Positions 39,707 to 49,952 of a stretch of 64,000 bases of DNA are shown piece after piece; positions within the stretch are counted from its first letter, which is position 1; the number at the start of each line of letters is the position of its first letter. Under the pieces are notes generated by a model, which did not search any database, was not told where the DNA came from, and saw only the letters and a list, made by a program, of their open reading frames with translations. The DNA comes from Bog-756 sp963734395 (lineage in GTDB: Bacteria > Actinomycetota > Acidimicrobiia > Acidimicrobiales > RAAP-2), in contig CAVTGY010000005.1 of NCBI GenBank assembly GCA_963734395.1, positions 41,430-105,429 on the forward strand, given 5' to 3'. Made by a program: the position numbers and the translations under genes.

Positions 39707-40686
39707 ATGAGCGGCACCATGACCACCGGGACCGAAATTCGACATGATTCGGACGACCGGTGGGCGGTGGAGACCCATGGGCTCACCAAGCGGTTCGGCG
39801 ACAACGTCGCGGTGAACGGGGTGGAGCTGCTGGTGCCTCGCGGATGCGCGTTCGGCTATCTGGGTCCCAACGGCGCCGGAAAGACGACGCTCATCCGGGT
39901 GCTCCTCGGGTTGACCGGGGCTGATGCCGGCACCATGAAGCTTGCTCGGCCACTCCGTCCCCAGGAATCGTGCTGCCGCCCTGGCCCGGGTCGGGGCGAT
40001 CGTCGATGAGCCACGGTTCCATGGGCACCTCACCGGCAGGCAGAACCTCCAGATCCTGGCGGCGGCACGAGAACCGGAAGCCAGGGAGCGCATCGATCCG
40101 TCCCTCGAGCGAGTGGGAATGCTCCACCGAGCAAACGACAAGGTGTCGAAGTACTCGATGGGCATGCGCCAGCGCCTCGGGGTGGCGGCGTGTCTCATCG
40201 GAGACCCGCAGCTCCTGATCCTCGACGAACCGATGAACGGACTGGACCCGGCCGGGATGCAGGACATGCGGGACATGATCCTCTCCTTGGTGGCCGAGGG
40301 CCGGACGGTCGTGCTCTCGTCCCACCTCCTGGACGAGGTCCAGAGGACCTGTGATGCGGTGGCCATCGTGGACCGGGGCAACGTCATCCGCCAGGGCGCG
40401 ATCGCCGATCTGTTGGCCGGGTCGTCCACCGTCCTGGAGATCGAGTGCTCCGAGCCGTCCAAGGCCGGTGCACTCCTCAAAGGCACGGCCATTCGGGGAG
40501 CGGGTCGAGATCGGACCGATGGGCCTGGGCATCACGTTGGCGGCAGGAACCGAGCGTGGCGTGATCGCCGACATCAACCGAAGGCTGGTGGAAGGAGGAA
40601 TCGACGTGTATCGACTCCAGGAGTTGCAGACCTCACTCGAGTCGTGGTTCCTGCAGGTGACCAGCCGGCTGGGCGCATCCGAATGA
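39707..40686 (+). CDS. ABC transporter ATP-binding protein (frameshifted)
   Basis: Nucleotide-binding subunit of an exporter. GYLGPNGAGKTTLIRVLLGL is Walker A. KYSMGMRQRLGVAACLIG is the signature, LLILDEPMNGLDPAGM is Walker B plus D-loop, and LSSHLLDEVQ has the H-loop. Frame breaks lie near 39950 and 40490. About 325 residues, with the C-terminal extension of the CcmA/bacitracin-exporter type. Its stop overlaps the permease start (ATGA), so the two form a pair. Confidence 0.9.
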
Positions 40687-41875
40687 CCGTCGCAACCGAC
40701 GTGACCGCCTTCGGCTCCGGCCGTCATCCCTCTCGGATCCTCGTCCGACCGACCGGGGCTCATGGATCCCGACCGGTGGAATGATCGCCACCCGGTTCAT
40801 GGAGCTGCGCAAGCGGCGGGGTCTGATGGTTGCGCTGATCGTTGTCACCATCGGCATCCCCACCCTCTTCCTCACCATCCGCTTGCTGGCCCACGCCTTT
40901 GCGCCCAAGTCGTACGGACCTGCCGGTGGGTATGACATCTTCAATGCCTTGGTCGCCGGCGTCCTGTATGTCTTCGGCTTCATCGTGGCCGCCACCCTGG
41001 GCTGCACCGCCGGATCGGTCGACCTCACCGAGGGAATGTTCCGCCATCTGGTGGTGACCGGGCGATCGCGGTTGGCTCTCTACCTGGCGCGGATACCGGC
41101 CGGCCTGGCCATCGTGGTGCCGTTGGTGGCCATCGGATTCACCATCGTCTGTGCGGTTTGCGTGTTCGCCGCACCCACGCAGGTCAACTACCAGGGCACC
41201 AACGTGCCCGCGGGGCTCTCGCAGGCGGGACTCGAGCACTGGGCCGCGGACAACGCCAACGAGGTGGTCTGCAACTTCCCGTACCGCGGTACCCCCTCCA
41301 ACAATCTCGGCAATGTCCTCCAGGCCGTCCCGTGCGGTGGGCCCGGTGGCGGGGCCGTGATCAGCAAGGGCCCGCCCGCATCCAATGTTGCCCCTGCGCC
41401 CACGCCGGCGATGATCAGGGCCGCGGCCATTCAAATCGCCCGGCAGGACTATTCGGACTACTCCAAGGTCTTCTTGTCCCCCTCGGTCGGCCTCATGGTC
41501 CGCACCGGTCTTTGGATCGAGCTCGAGGCAATCGTCGGATTCATCGTCGGGCTCGGTCTCGGATCCCTGCTCGGACAGCGAACGGTGGCCGTCATCTTGA
41601 TGATCGTGCTGGAGATCGTGCTCACGCCGATCCTGGCACGGGCCAACATCCCCCACCTGATCAATCTCCAGCGTGCCGTCGTGGGACTGGGGGTGGCCCA
41701 CCTGGAGCCGGCAGGTCTCGGATTCGTCTTCGGAGGGGGCGGAGGACCCGGCGGTGGCCAAGGCACTTCTCTCCTGGTCCCCGAGTCGAGAACGGCGGCG
41801 GTCTGCGTCATCATCGCCTGGCTGGTGGGCTGGACGGCCCTCGGCGCCTGGCGGATGGTCAAGCGGGACGCCTGA
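40683..41875 (+). CDS. ABC-2 type permease subunit (one frameshift near start)
   Basis: ATG 40683 overlaps the ATP-binding gene. After a slip near 40760 the frame reads MIATRFMELRKRRGLMVALIVVTIGIPTLF and continues to 41875. About six membrane helices are visible (e.g. VAGVLYVFGFIVAATLGC, AGLAIVVPLVAIGFTIVCAV, VGFIVGLGLGSLLGQRTVAVILMIVLEIVL). A periplasm-side loop of ~130 residues lies between helices 4 and 5, and GGGGGPGGGQG lies near the end. Forms the membrane channel of the exporter; the substrate is unknown. Confidence 0.82.
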
Positions 41876-41923
41876 GCACCATTGCGCAATCGGCCTTATC
41901 CGATTGAAATCAATCTGCGACTC

Positions 41924-42796
41924 TCAGGCTCCGCGTAGGTCGGAGGTGCTCGACAACTCGGAAGAGGACTCCGTGTGCAGGATCCGAGTGAGCAAGATCC
42001 CACCCACGATCAGGGCGATGCCGCACCACGACGGGGCCGCATCGAATACCAAGATGACGATGCCGATCGGAACGATGTAGCCGGCAAGTGGGAGGAAGAG
42101 GCTGGCGATCGAGTCGGGGCTGCCCTCAGCCGACTGGCCGGAAGCCGCCTGGGCACGAGCGGCTGCGACATCCGGATACCACTCGGTGAATCGAATGGCG
42201 AAGATGATCAGAGCGATCTGAACGATCCAATTGGTCCAAACATTGTCCGGCTGGTTGAGCGGGCCGTCGCCGTACCAGCCGACTACCGCGGTGATGGCAA
42301 AGGTCGCAGTCCACACCCAGGTGATGGTGTAGTTGATGTGGAAGAACAGGGGAGTCTCCCAGTTCTCCTTCGGGGTCATCTCCCGTGCGTATTGAATGGT
42401 GAACGGGGCTCGAAGCAAAATCGAAGCCAGAGCCACCGCGACCAGCATCACGTTGGACAGTTCGCCGGACCACCGGTCGAGCCAGGACTGCCCACCCGAG
42501 TCGACGAGCACGCCGGCGATCATCATGCCGGCGAAAAAAATGATCGCCGAGACGTCGAGCAGTTTCGGCCGTACGCCCACCACCATCCCCAGCAACAGCT
42601 CCAATACCGCAAGGGCGAGTGCCGCGGCAGTGGCCAGCTCATAGCGCCGCGGCCCTTCGAGCACCGAGAAAGCGATCCAGGGAGCGAAACCCATGATCGG
42701 GCTCGCCAACACGCGACGCAGCTTCAGTTTGATTAACCCGGCCTGCTGGCCAGCTTCTGGGGATTCGGCGCCGTTGGCATCCGGCTGGGTGGCCAT
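41924..42796 (-). CDS. Multi-pass membrane protein, unknown
   Basis: Intact, 290 residues, about eight membrane helices after a 25-residue Gln/Ala/Glu-rich N-terminus. Readable features include PIMGFAPWIAFSVLEGPRRYELATAAALALAVLELLLGM in pieces, a polar loop TIQYAREMTPKENWETPLFF and NYTITWVWTATFAITAVVGW. The loop and helix arrangement suggests an integral-membrane family with a conserved P-x-x-W loop, which I cannot name. The C-terminus is Ser-rich and cytoplasmic. Convergent with the ABC pair, divergent from the DUF2461 gene. Confidence 0.65.
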   Translation of the reverse strand: MATQPDANGAESPEAGQQAGLIKLKLRRVLASPIMGFAPWIAFSVLEGPRRYELATAAALALAVLELLLGMVVGVRPKLLDVSAIIFFAGMMIAGVLVDSGGQSWLDRWSGELSNVMLVAVALASILLRAPFTIQYAREMTPKENWETPLFFHINYTITWVWTATFAITAVVGWYGDGPLNQPDNVWTNWIVQIALIIFAIRFTEWYPDVAAARAQAASGQSAEGSPDSIASLFLPLAGYIVPIGIVILVFDAAPSWCGIALIVGGILLTRILHTESSSELSSTSDLRGA

Positions 42797-42916
42797 GGTC
42801 TATGGATCGGCAGATGGATCCGGGTTCTTGACCCGAGTCCCGAGGAGGACGGAAACAGGGAACCGGACCGCTGAACGGCCTGCTCCTACTGGCGATGACG
42901 GGAATAGGCTGATGAC

Positions 42917-43596
42917 GTGGTCCCCCACGCCGCCAAAGCGTCTCGAAAGCCTGTCGAAGGCCAGGCCTTTCGGGGCTGGCAACTGGAGTTCGTCCAGTTC
43001 TTCGACGAGTCTCGAGATGGACAACACCAAGAGCTACTGGACGGCGCACAAGGAGTTCTACGAGTCCAGCGTGCTCGGTCCGATGCGGGCGCTGTTGACC
43101 GAATTGGCTCCCGAGTTCGGAGAGGGCCGGGTGTTTCGCCCGTATCGGGACACCCGATTCAGTCGCGACAAGTCCCCCTACAAGACCACCATCGCAGCCC
43201 ACAACGATGCGGGCTACATCTCACTGTCCGCCGACGCGTTGGGAGTGGGGTCAGGCCTCTACATGCCTTCTCCCGCCCAGCTCGCCCGCTTCCGGGCAGC
43301 GGTTGCCGATGACAAGACCGGCGCGGCGCTTCTCCGGCTCCTCGAAGGACCTGCGGAGCAAGCGGATTGAGGTGTCCGCCCACGAGACCCTCAAGTCGGC
43401 ACCGAGGGGCTACCCGAGCGATCATCCTCGGATCGATCTGCTCAGGCACAAGGGCCTCACCGCCTGGAAGGAGTGGCCGGTCGGAACCTGGCTGGCCACC
43501 TCCGCTTCAAAACGCAGGATCGTCGACGTTCTTCGAGCCACCGCTCCACTCAGGAAGTGGCTCGATTCCAACGTCGGTACGGCCGACGACACCTGA
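42917..43596 (+). CDS. DUF2461-family protein (frameshifted)
   Basis: AFRGWQLEFVQFFDE, then after a slip near 43010 LEMDNTKSYWTAHKEFYESSV is the family start. YRDTRFSRDKSPYKTTIAAH is its most conserved block. After a second slip near 43350 the protein ends with HPRIDLLRHKGLTAWKEWPVG. Joined length is ~225 residues, as usual for TIGR02453. No enzymatic function is established for the family. Confidence 0.83.
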
Positions 43597-43624
43597 AAAC
43601 ACGGCGCGCGGCCAGCGGCGGCGT

Positions 43625-44291
43625 TCACCCCGAGGGCAGGACCCCAAGACGCCGAAAGGTGTTGACGTAGTCGATGACCAGGGCGTCGTGACCTCTCCAT
43701 TCACGCACCGGGTGGGTGCCGTAGGTGCCGACCCGGGCCACGGTGGTGGGCGCCATCTCCCGGAACGCCGGTTCGGGGTCATCGGTGTCGAGCTCGTAGA
43801 GGTGCATGTAGCGGGGCGATCCCGATGCCCGATTCTCGTACGGCGTGATCATGGTGAAGTGCTCGGGGGCGGCGGCGGCGATGTCACGAATGTGGACGAA
43901 GTCTGCCCAGTCGCGGAACGCCTGGGCCTCACCGGGTGTGCGCGGGCTGACCAGCACCAGCTCGAGACCGAGCGTCGGTCGGTTCGAGATCGTCCCCTGG
44001 CCGGGTCGGGGGTAGTGATCGAAGCAGAGCCCGGTGACGTCATCGGGCATGGCCAGATCGCCGCCAGGCGGCTCGAAGGCCTGATCGGCCTCGTACAGCC
44101 CGAGCAGCGCGAACTCGCTCATGGTCCGGGGGAGGTCGGTACGGAATGGCACGCAGTTCTGCCCACCAGCTCGCCCGGTGCACTCCCGGCAGCGAGAGCA
44201 CGGCGGGAACCCGCTCCGCGACGTACCTTTCGACGGGTCGATCGGTCATCTCCAGATAGATCACCGGGGTGATCCGGTCTTCCATCACCAA
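43625..44291 (-). CDS. Dimeric alpha/beta-barrel-like protein (EthD/DUF4286-like, one frameshift)
   Basis: N-terminus ITPVIYLEMTDRPVERYVAERVPAVLSLPGVHRASWW looks like half of a ferredoxin-like alpha/beta barrel. After a slip near 44150, TISNRPTLGLELVLVSPR and YMHLYELDTDDPEPAFREM form a second such half (M-H-L-Y-E-x-D). Two tandem ABM/EthD-like domains are likely. Small aromatic or polyketide substrates are typical of the fold, but no function can be assigned. Confidence 0.6.
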
Positions 44292-44378
44292 ACCCCCATT
44301 GCCTTCATCGACCGACTTACGTTGTCGGACGATGGTGATTAGTCAGATCACGGATCGGAGAACGTAGTCTTGGTCTCC

Positions 44379-45842
44379 GTGACCGGGGAATCGTCGGCGA
44401 GTCTGTCACAGTCTCCTGCTGCCGAGCCGACGACCGCTGGATCTGACACCTCGGGGCCGCCGGCACCAGGGAACCGAGCGACCGCAACACGCCCGGCGAC
44501 AGCCGGAACCGTCGGAGAATCAAGTGGTCGATGGCGGTTCTCGCGGTGCTGGTCCTCCTGTCAGCGGGGTGGCTGGGTGCGCAGCGAATCGACCAGCCAC
44601 TCGCGCAACCGACGATCACCTCAGCCCGATACTTCGTCGTATCCGGTACATGGATCCGACCCCGCTCTACTCTGGCCGGCCATCGGTCAGGCAGCAGTGG
44701 CAATTCCGGCCCTCGACTATGCCCGGCAGTCCGGACCGGAGGAACCGGTCCCGGTGGCGTCGCTGACCAAGATGGCCACTGCGGTGGTGATCCTCCGCGA
44801 TCACCCGATCCCGGTCAATTCCAGCGGTCCTTCCATCCCAATCACCGCGGCAGACGTCGGTCAGTTCAACGTCCGATCTCCACAATGACGAGACCAATAT
44901 CCCGCTGCAAACGGGTGAGACGCTCACTGAGCTCCAGATGCTCGAAGCGCTCCTCAATCAATCGGCCAACGACGTCGCCTACAGCCTTGCGGTTTGGGAC
45001 GCAGGGAGTGAGGCTGCTTTCGTTGCCAAGATGAATGCGCTGGCTGTCTCCCTCGGCGCCCTTCATACCCATTATGTCGACGCCAGTGGCTACCAACCGC
45101 AATCGGTATCAACCGCCGCTGACAGTTTGCGCATCGCTGCAGCGGGAATGTCCATACCGACATTCGCCAAGGTCGCCGACATGCCCACCGTCAGCCTTCC
45201 GTTGGTCGGTACGGTCCACAACATCGTGACCCAGGTCGGCTCCAACGGGGTGGTCGGGGTGAAGTCCGGCTACACCGGCCAGTCCGCCGGATGCATGGTG
45301 TTGGCCGGCTACCGGACCATCTTCGGCCGATCAGTGCTGGTGTTGGCGTCGGCCCTCGGGCAGCACGTGCAGTCGTCGGCACCGGCGGCGCCACCCACCC
45401 CGCCGGGACTCCGCCGAGCCCTCCGACTCCGACCTCCCGGCCACCCCAACACCATGCCGATTGCTCCCTACAACGCGTTGGAGGCGCAGTACCCGCTTCT
45501 GTATACCGGCCCCCTGGTCGAGCAGCCTCCTCGACGTCGACCGAGGCGGCCGTCGTGCCGGTCATCGTGACTCGGGCGGGCAATCAGATGGGCACGGCCA
45601 TGGCCGACTGGGGAGGGGTCCGACATGAGGTGCCGGCGATCGCCACCCGCCCTGCCATGCTGCTGGGGATTCCCGGCCAACAGTTGGTGGAGGAAACCAA
45701 ACCGACCTCCGGATCAGGGAACACTCAGGACCAAGTGGGCACCGTCTTGTTCACGTTGGGAAAGCAGACCGAGATAGTGCCGTTGAAGCGGCTTCACGCC
45801 GTAACGGAACCCACATGGTCGTGGAGGATGCTCCACGACTAG
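44379..45842 (+). CDS. D-alanyl-D-alanine carboxypeptidase (S11/PBP5-like), several frameshifts
   Basis: A Ser/Pro/Thr-rich cytoplasmic start and a membrane segment (MAVLAVLVLLSAGWLGAQR) precede the penicillin-binding domain. PVASLTKMATAVVIL is the catalytic S-x-x-K. QSANDVAYSLA is the S-x-N, and GVKSGYTGQS is the K-S/T-G. This is the full set for trimming the terminal D-Ala of peptidoglycan stems. Breaks near 44520, 44670, 44880 and 45555 split it into at least five frames, more than any other gene here, so genuine decay is possible as well as sequence error. Confidence 0.75.
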
Positions 45843-45988
45843 CGTGACTCTTCAGATCAGCTGACGGCGGCAGTCCAGCTCCACGCGGTGGAACGAATGT
45901 TCGTCTCCGGCGGAGGTTCACTTCCTATCTCAGGTGCCAACAACCCCATGCTCACAATCGTGGCGACCGCCCTGCGGGTCGCTCGTGA

Positions 45989-46849
45989 GTGGACCGAGTA
46001 GCTCCCGGTCCCCGATTGGCCGTCGTTCTCGGACTCCTGGTCGCTGCCAGCTTTGGCAGCGGTGACTTCCTCGGCGGGCTCGCGTCCCGGCGCGCCCCCA
46101 CCATGGCGGTCTTGTCAATTTCTCAAACCGCCGCCGTGGTGGTGGCGGCGGTTGTGGCGCTCTCCGTCGGACAACACATGTACGGTACCGATCTCGTCTT
46201 CGGTGCCGTGGCCGGCGTGCTCAATCTCGTCGCGATCGGCTGTCTCTACCGCGGCCTTGCGATCGGACAGATGGGCCAGGTGGCTCCGATCGCTGCGGTC
46301 ATCGGTGCAGTTCTGCCCGTGCTGTACGGTCTCGCCCGCGGCGAGCGTCCGGGGATTCCTGCCCTCGTAGGTATCGGCCTCGCCATTGTTGCCGCAGCCC
46401 TGTTGTCGAGCACGCGCGAGGAAAGACGGGGGCCTCTCTTCGGTCGCGCCATCCTGCTGGCTGCGGCGGCCGGTGTCGGTTTCGGCGTGTCTATTCTCTT
46501 CTTCGCGGCGGCCAGCCACCATGGAGGATTCTGGCCCGTGCTCAGCGCCCGCTGCACTGCGCTGGTGGCCGTCTGGAGCACGCTGGTACTAACTGGCGGT
46601 CTACGCTCTGTGGCAGAAGTTCCGAAGGTCCAAGCCGTCTCCGCCGGATTCCTCGATGTCGGCGGCACGGTTCTCCTGCTCCTCGCGCTTCGCAGCAGCC
46701 TGACGGCGATCGTGGCACCAGTTGCGTCGCTGGCCCCCGGCTTCACCACCGTTCACGCCTGGTGGTACCTCCACGAGCGGATATCGAAGGTCCAAAGGAT
46801 CGGAGTTGTGCTGGCGCTGGTCGGACTCGGACTCATTGCCACGGCGTGA
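45989..46849 (+). CDS. EamA/DMT-superfamily transporter
   Basis: Intact, 286 residues, GTG start. Ten membrane helices in two EamA repeats: the first runs from LAVVLGLLVAASFGSGDFLGG to GIGLAIVAAALLSS, the second from AILLAAAAGVGFGVSILFFA to VGLGLIATA. It exports or imports a small metabolite, as RhaT/YdcZ-like DMT proteins do. There is no operon partner. Convergent with the MFS gene, with only 27 bases between stops. Confidence 0.87.
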   Translation: MDRVAPGPRLAVVLGLLVAASFGSGDFLGGLASRRAPTMAVLSISQTAAVVVAAVVALSVGQHMYGTDLVFGAVAGVLNLVAIGCLYRGLAIGQMGQVAPIAAVIGAVLPVLYGLARGERPGIPALVGIGLAIVAAALLSSTREERRGPLFGRAILLAAAAGVGFGVSILFFAAASHHGGFWPVLSARCTALVAVWSTLVLTGGLRSVAEVPKVQAVSAGFLDVGGTVLLLLALRSSLTAIVAPVASLAPGFTTVHAWWYLHERISKVQRIGVVLALVGLGLIATA

Positions 46850-46876
46850 GCGTGGCGATGGCCTACGGGAAATATT

Positions 46877-48554
46877 TCATTCAGGGAGGGGCTCGTCCGA
46901 TGCCTCCACCGAGAAGTGGAGCAGGTGACCGTCCTTGGAGTGCACTCGTTCCAGGTGGATCCGTCGACCGTAGACGGTGGTCACGGCCAGGACGGCAGAT
47001 GCCAGGAGGAGGACGCCGGCGATGTTGAGCGAGAGGTGAAGGCCGCGTCCGAAGGCCCCGTAGGCAGCAGAGATCACTTCGTTGACGATGTGGGTGATGG
47101 CCGGGCTCTTGGCCGTGGCCGATTTGGCCTCGCTCTGGTAGGCACCGGTGGTGACGGCCGACACCACCAGGGACTGGTAGGACTTCGGGATACCGATGGC
47201 GGTGAGCCGCCGGACCAGGTTCACGGTGAGCTGGCCGTTGACGATCGACCCCAGGACGGCCACGCCGACCACGGCGCCAAGCTCTCGGAAGGTGTTGGTG
47301 GTCGAGGCGGCCATGCCCGAGTGTTCCGGCGGGACCGAGCCCAGTGACGCCGAGGTCACCGGGACCATGGCCATACCCACCCCGACCCCGGCCATGAACA
47401 TGGTCCACCCGATCTGGCCGATGCCGACGTGGGGGGTGATCATGGAGTTGGTGAGGAGGATCCCGACCCCGGCCAGCAGACATCCCGTGGCCATGGGGAG
47501 GCGGGGGCCCTGGGCCGCCACCCAGCGACCGGTGAACAGCGAGGAAGCCACCATGCCGACGGCCAGAGGGACGAAGTCGAGGGCCAGGCCCAGGGGCGAG
47601 ACAGACACCACCACCTGGAGGTACAGCGCCACCATGAAGAAGATGGCGAATGTCCCGAAGTAGACGGTGAAGGCGATGACGGTGGACGTGGCAAAGGCGG
47701 GCTTCTTGAAGTAGCGGACGTTGAGCACCGGGTTCTTGGCCCGGAGCTCCGCCAGCACGAAGGCGACGGCCATGAGCAGGGCGGTCAGGAACAAGCAGGT
47801 CGATCCACCAGGTCCGGTAGCCGGCGGTCTCTCCCAGGATGATGGCGAAGGTGAGCGACCCGAGGGCCAGTGCTCCGAGGATCAGCCCCGGGATGTCGAA
47901 CCGGGCCCGGACCGGATCGGAGCTCTCGGGCAGCACGATGGCGGCGCTGATGAAGGCCAGCACGCCGAAGAAGACGTTGGCCCAGAAGATGGCCCGCCAC
48001 GACCAGCCGAACACCAGCAGGCCGCCGATGAGCGGACCGAGGGCCAGCCCGAGGCTGGACACGGCGGCCCAGATCCCGAGGGACCGGGCCCGCTGGGCGC
48101 GGTCGGGATAGAGATGTCGGATCATCGACAGGGTGCCGGGCTCCGAGGCCGCCGCGCCGATGCCCATGACCACCCGGCCGGCGATGAGGACGTCGGTGGT
48201 GGGGGCGACGGCGGCGATCACCGAGCCGGCACAGAACACGGCCACTCCGAACAGGATCACCTTCTTGCGCCCGAGCAGGTCGCCGATGGTGCCGAAGCTC
48301 AGCATCAGACTGGCAAAGGTCAGGGCGTAGCCGTTGACCACCCACTGCAGTTGGCTCACCGACGCGTGCAGGTCGCTCTGCACATTGGCCAGCACCACGG
48401 TCACGATGGTGTTGTCGAGGAAGGTCAGGAAGAGGACGAACAGGAGTGTGGCCAGGGCCAACGACCGTGACCGTGACCGTGACCGTGACCCTGACGACGT
48501 ACCGTTGCTGTCCGACCCGGTCTGCCGAGCAGGTGCAGATGAAGCGTCACTCAT
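46877..48554 (-). CDS. MFS transporter, DHA2 family, with Ser-Arg repeat (one frameshift)
   Basis: Proton antiporter of the QacA/EmrB type. TFLDNTIVTVVLANVQSDL (motif D1), ASLMLSFGTIGDLLGRKKVI (motif A) and GPLIGGLLVFGWSWRAIFWANV (motif C) are clear. After a slip near 47795 the C-half continues to 46877. About 558 residues. The cytoplasmic N-terminus carries a SRSRSRS run encoded by a GACCGT hexanucleotide repeat (48463-48486). The native substrate is unknown. Confidence 0.87.
48463..48486. repeat. Hexanucleotide repeat (GACCGT)4
   Basis: Four perfect GACCGT units followed by an imperfect GACCCT. In the leftward MFS gene they encode alternating Ser and Arg. Unit-number change would keep the frame and lengthen or shorten a cytoplasmic basic stretch. 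Confidence 0.8.
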
Positions 48555-49009
48555 CAGACGGCCGACAATAAGGGAATGATCGATCTAAAGCCGGGACGGT
48601 GATTGCTGGAGCGGCTGCCTGGGCTCACTACCGAACCGACCACATCATCGTTTCGTAAGGAGTCGTCCACTGAATGGGGTCAAGCCCACAGAGGCGCGCT
48701 CGGAGGGATTCGAGCCCCCAACCTTCTGATCCGTCGTCTCTCCCTGGCCATATTGTCCCAAATCGTCGGTCACTGTGGTGGCCGGATCGACTGGGCAAAC
48801 GGATCTTCGGATGCTCGCCGGCCACCGTCCCAGACCGTAACCCGACGTACAAGCCGTGACCAAGATGTGCCCGCGGTTATCGGGGGACATGCGGCTATGT
48901 CTCAGCTCGTGAGACGGATCGACGGGGGAAGGGGTTGGCCGGCGCACGCCTACGACTCGGGGGGTAGGTGTGCATCTGGCAGACACCCCACGAGAGGGCC
49001 TAACGGTGA
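48555..49009. other. Intergenic gap holding a tRNA-Arg 3' remnant
   Basis: 455 bases between two leftward genes, the MFS gene (start 48554) and the LysR gene (stop 49010). Apart from the tRNA-like block at 48696-48738 I see no gene; open frames here lack recognisable protein and overlap the repeat. Confidence 0.5.
48696..48738 (-). repeat. tRNA-Arg 3'-half remnant, left copy of a 43-bp direct repeat (att-like)
   Basis: Read leftward it gives the anticodon-stem 3' side (GGATCAGAAG), variable region, T-arm (GGGGGCTCGAATCCC) and acceptor 3' strand (CGAGCGC). It matches bases 52865-52907 at 41 of 43 positions in the same orientation. The 5' half of the tRNA is absent: upstream sequence cannot pair with the anticodon stem. 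Such partial tRNA copies are typical of one end of an integrated element. Confidence 0.7.
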
Positions 49010-49882
49010 TTAATGCCCGATCAGCTCGCAGAATCGTGCTGCCGCAGGCGACAGGTCGCCCGAACGATGTACGAGAGCGAGCCCCCGCACGGCGGGAGGC
49101 TCCGGCACCGAGACGACCGCACCGAATTGGGCTGCGAAGAGGGCGAGCGCCTCAGGCACCAATGCCGTGCCGGCTCCAGCCATGACGAGCGGGATGATGG
49201 CTTCTCGCTGTGCAGTGACCACGGCCATCTTCGGGCTGATTGCGAGTGCTTCCAACTGCTCGTCGAGCAATCGACGGGTGGAGGTGCCTTCTGGTGCCGC
49301 CACGACCGGTGTGTCGTCGATGACCACAACACTGACCCCGTCGTGGCCACCCGAGGACGCGGTGCCGGGCGGGTGGATGAAGACCAAAGTCTGGTTGCCG
49401 CAGTCAATGGACTCGAACGATTTAGGGACGTGGAGCGCATCGGTGAGACCGAGCTCGCAGGTGCCGTCCTCAATCATGTCAAAAAGTTCGCGGCTGTCCT
49501 CGGGAGCTGCCAAGTCGACCCGCACACCGGGATACTGGCTACGGAATCGCCCGACGAGCTCGGCCAACGGGTCAGCCGCCAGTGTGGGCAGGCTGCACAC
49601 GCTTAGGGAACCCGCCATTACTCCTGCGACCGCGGCAACGGCGACCCGGCCGGTCTCGACGTCCCGAAGTGCCTGTCGGGCCGGCCCGAGGAGTGCAGTT
49701 CCGGCAGCCGTCAACTGCGCTCCGCGGCCGACCCGGGCGAACAATCGCGTACCGAGTTCACGTTCGAGTTCCTTGACGGCAAACGAGATGGCCGGCTGGG
49801 AGACAAACATCGCCTTCGACGCCGCCGTGAAACCACCGTGGTCAACGACGGCCACGAAGTAGCGCAGCCGGTTCGTATCCAT
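49010..49882 (-). CDS. LysR-family transcriptional regulator
   Basis: Intact, 290 residues. MDTNRLRYFVAVVDHGGFTAASKAMFVSQPAISFAVKELERELG, read in pieces, is the LysR winged helix-turn-helix. The co-inducer domain (GSLSVCSLPTLAADPL...) follows. The gene is divergent from the MFS transporter, with a 12-bp palindrome between them. It probably controls that exporter in response to a ligand. Confidence 0.9.
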   Translation of the reverse strand: MDTNRLRYFVAVVDHGGFTAASKAMFVSQPAISFAVKELERELGTRLFARVGRGAQLTAAGTALLGPARQALRDVETGRVAVAAVAGVMAGSLSVCSLPTLAADPLAELVGRFRSQYPGVRVDLAAPEDSRELFDMIEDGTCELGLTDALHVPKSFESIDCGNQTLVFIHPPGTASSGGHDGVSVVVIDDTPVVAAPEGTSTRRLLDEQLEALAISPKMAVVTAQREAIIPLVMAGAGTALVPEALALFAAQFGAVVSVPEPPAVRGLALVHRSGDLSPAAARFCELIGH

Positions 49883-49890
49883 TTGCTCAG

Positions 49891-49902
49891 CTTATCGATA
49901 AG
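49891..49902. promoter_or_regulatory. Palindrome CTTATCGATAAG in the lysR-MFS divergent gap
   Basis: Perfect 12-bp dyad centred 14 bases from the lysR start codon, with outer GCTC (49885-49888) and GAGC (49902-49905) roughly symmetric. LysR proteins usually bind a T-N11-A dyad at such a position, so this is a plausible autoregulatory site. Confidence 0.45.
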
Positions 49903-49952
49903 AGCAGTAATTGCTATTCGACTTCTGGGTGGCGATCCGTCAGGTTGGAATC

